Source: Vandiemenella viatica (lineage: Eukaryota; Arthropoda; Insecta; Orthoptera; Morabidae). Taken from it: a stretch of 64,000 nt of DNA. Under the pieces are notes generated by a model that ran no database searches, was not told the DNA's origin, and saw only the letters and a program-made list of their open reading frames with translations. This document shows, in pieces, positions 61,110 through 64,000 of this stretch; the stretch's first letter is position 1, and each line of letters begins with the position of its first letter. The stretch spans positions 104,653,447-104,717,446 of the forward strand of contig CM061920.1 in assembly GCA_031002005.1 (NCBI GenBank). The letters run 5' to 3'. The translations under genes and the position numbers were made by a program.

Positions 61110-61470
61110 CTCTCCCCTTTCTATACCCGTACAGGTTTTTCTTTTCTGAAAGTTCGACTAATGAATTGCATTCGAGGATACAATAAGGGAACTTAATTAA
61201 TATTTATTTCTTTTGTTACGCCCAAATACTTAGAGGATTCAACCGTATCAAGAGTTATACAGCTTACATTAACTCTTGCATAAGGGATTCTAATAGTTTA
61301 TTTTATCTTCCACTATTTGGAATTTAGTTTAATGCCATTCATCTCATTGTATTTCTAAGGAATCAGCAGAATTCTTTACTTTCACGAAGACAACTGCTTC
61401 ATCAGCCAGTAACCCCACACTGCTATTTCCGCCTCCAAAGACATGGGAAAAAAAAATTCTACTGACGTTC
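61110..61470 (-). mobile_element. Decayed LINE RT fragment
   Basis: On minus, GNSSVGLLADEAVVFVKVKN, then a shifted frame with TVDTVESSKYLGVTKEININ, match the ADD box region and the SxKYLGV block of the CR1/L2-like LINEs in this window. The box reads LADEA, so its second Asp is Glu. Stops are dense. The piece is too short to place in a family. Confidence 0.6.
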
Positions 61471-64000
61471 TTATCTAGATGGGTTAGGTTAGGAAAATTA
61501 GGAAGAGAAGCAGAGACCAGCACTTAATTAGAAGTTTAAATTTTCAGTTGCTAAGAGAAAATGAAAAAAAAGTATGTGAATATGAAATGTGGAAATATAG
61601 AATGATTCTCGAAATTAATGGGGCCAATGAGGGATCAGTTCCAACGAAACTGGACGTATGGTATGGATGGATCTTACAGAAAGAACGGAGGGAGCTGCTT
61701 TCTAAGAGAAAGATTAGGCTATGAACACCAAAACAATTTTACTCTGTAACTTTAATGTACCAATTCTGACTGTTGATCAGTGTAATCTGACGATCAGTCC
61801 TTAGATTGTCTGTCTGGAACCAATAGTGTGGATTTATGCTGACTCCTGACTGTGACCAGTATTCTCTCTGATATCTATTGAGGACGTAGCGAACAAGACG
61901 AGAACAGCGAAACCTTTGATCAAAACTTCATTTCTCTGATTGCTGTCAGAACAATATAGTATTTTTAAAGAACCCAGTGTTATGTAAGAAGAAAGACAAA
62001 GAGGTACAGTTATAGTATTATTGCACTGGAGTCTCTACCTACGCAACCAGTGATCGATTTTTCTATAAGCAGAATGAAGAAAGTGTTAAAAATCCTCTGA
62101 ATCTGCGTTACAATGAATTCACTTGGTCGGACTAGTTTTTCTGGTTGAATATTATTCTAAAGCAGGATGGACAGTTTACTAATAGCTATATATTGATTAT
62201 TAAGTACTCTGACATTGCAGTAAAATATTTATGATCTGACTAGTGTTTTTTTTCTCTTTTAAAACGTAATGAGGTTTTTTTGGTAAACTCCACAAGCATA
62301 TTTGTGATACCCATCTCTCACGAATGGCAAATCATTCCTCTTCAAAAATATTTTATACGCAGTAAAGAATTTGATAGAGAAAATGTTCTCACTTTATGAT
62401 GTATAAAGTGATTCCTTCCGTTGAAGATTCTTGTTTCAAAGTTAGAGGGCTTAAAAGGCAGACACGAGGAAAATGTTAATTAAATAGAGTAAAGCATGAA
62501 AGCTTTAGCAGCAACTGGTTTGAAATCTTTTTAGCGTTTTACCAAAAATAAATAATTGAGAGAATTTTTTTTGAACGCTCCCAACGAATTGGTGTCGTAT
62601 GATGTTTAAGATTCCATTTTGTAACACGTATCCCGGTATATTTCACAAGCCCCGTTTTCCCGGGTGTGTTGCTAATTATACTAATACCTCTGGTGCTCTT
62701 AATTTCTGCCCCGACGGCGTTCATTTAGGTAGTACGCTGATGTGAACGCCGGCCCAAAAGAATCTCATTAGGTTTTAAGCGTTTTAATCTCCGGCGCGTG
62801 CCTGCAGGTTGGCAAGCCTGCCGCACAGTAGACGAATGCGGTTAAGTTGGGCGTGGCCGAACCACAGCGGACCCTCCGTATCGCCGGAGCTGCGTGCCGC
62901 TGCTTACGAATGCCTTCATTTCTACTGTGGCTTCCTTTTTGTGCCTCCGATGTTCTGCCGTGTGGAGGTCGGAATAGCAGCACTTTTCGTGGACGGACCG
63001 GGGACGCGGGTAAATGATAAAGATCTGAGCGTAATTGAATTTCAAAACGAATTTCCAGCCTTCTAGGGGATGTTTTGTCGCAGAATCGCACCTCTACCCG
63101 ATTTTACTGCAGTAGAAAAAACTAAATGTACCTCATACTTTTAAAGTAAAATAAAGCCTTCCATAAGGTTGTTCTGATACAATGTGCTAATTTATATTAA
63201 GTTACAATGTTTGATGATACTTCCGTTCATACCGTTGACCAATTTTGTCTTGCGCGTTTTGCGAGATACCTTCGCTGCTACTTGAAGTGAATTTCCATAG
63301 CAAAAAAGACTATTAATTGCAAATGTAAAGTTCATCAGATCTTCAACGTTTTCAGTGAGGTCCTTTGTAAGAAAATTACGAGAGATCACTGGTCCGTCCA
63401 CGTTCTTGATTAATGACATAATGGAATGGATATTAAAACCAAAAAAAAACAACATATTATAGACTTAAAAACATTGCCATCATAACCAAAAGTAATGCAT
63501 TTCTATTAGGATCTTGTTGTGTCACATTTTGAATATAGTTGTTTCATTATGTAATTAACAAAATAGGGGTATGCAAAGAAGAAACCAGAAAGATTAATTT
63601 TGTGCTTATATGCAGATTATATTGTTTTCCGACTGAATGGAATTGTGGTTAGCTCCTATAAATAACTATATTTTAAAACACGTAAAGAAACTTACTCAAG
63701 AAAGATTATTTGGATACTCTATGAAATATCTACCGCTTACAGAAAATAGTATTTATTTATCAAACAAATATATGATCTCGAGAGGACAGTCTAAGTATAT
63801 TTAAATATGTGAACAGTACAAGGAAAAGCAACGTATTACTGAAAAAAAACAGGTACATAATATAAAATCTGTTTCATAGGCTCAAAAGTATTAGGACATA
63901 CGCTTCAGGCTCCATCATATATGACTGAAAGTTATAGAGTTTAGTTTACTGTGAATCATAAAAATGTCCGACGAATCAGCAAAAGACTTACGCTGAAACC
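61471..64000. other. AT-rich end of window, no gene recognised
   Basis: A GC-rich island at 62785-63065 is open on both strands for 85-107 codons. Neither translation resembles a known family. It ends near GACGCGGGTAAATG, which could be a splice donor on plus, but no partner exon was seen. Confidence 0.45.

Noticed and set aside
62768..63091. GC-rich island open on both strands, possible exon with donor at GCGGGTAAATG
   Set aside because: Neither translation resembles a protein family and no partner exon was found.

Overview
The window looks like intergenic DNA from a large, repeat-rich insect genome. It is AT-rich, no intact host gene could be assembled, and nearly every recognisable coding fragment comes from a transposable element. 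The tRNA-headed SINEs, the CR1/L2-like and R1-clade LINEs, the RTE fragments and the mariner-like and hAT elements all fit an arthropod. By recall, the SINE bodies resemble repeats common in orthopteran and related polyneopteran genomes; this assignment is tentative.

Layout: 1-10.9 kb is mostly featureless with scattered SINE pieces, one of them (7246-7490, minus) with clean target-site duplications. At 10.9-11.95 kb (minus) is a broken copy of an uncharacterised multi-copy arthropod protein family, perhaps transposase-derived. At 13.5-13.9 kb is a decayed RTE fragment. At 17.15-21.6 kb (minus) lies a nearly full-length but frameshifted R1-clade LINE with both ORFs, joined by an ATGA stop/start overlap. 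A 219-bp tandem duplication lies at 22.07-22.50 kb.

The most striking object is 22816-30148: a 7.3-kb foldback element with two inverted arms of about 2.4 kb around a spacer of about 2.6 kb, flanked by perfect 6-bp duplications (GGGGAA) and starting 5'-AG. These are boundary features of Polinton/Maverick elements, but no Polinton gene is present. Both arms carry the same nested SINE and RTE fragments. The element has inserted into the 3' end of a LINE fragment.

Beyond it are an internally deleted mariner-like element with an open 125-codon frame (30919-31771, TA duplication), a hAT element with 8-bp duplications and decayed transposase (32475-33784), two minus-strand CR1/L2-like LINEs (about 34-35 kb and 36.6-39.8 kb), a possible MITE (43.35-44.09 kb), a diverged tandem array with a period near 168 bp (45.5-46.1 kb), and two copies of another LINE family (49.9-50.8 kb minus; 55.4-58.2 kb plus). 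The 3' UTR of this last family contains the same module as the tRNA-derived SINEs, which suggests a LINE-SINE relationship. The rest is AT-rich sequence in which I see nothing firm.

No functional pathway is encoded here. The interest lies in how the elements are built and nested. All identifications are by eye and memory; no database search was run.
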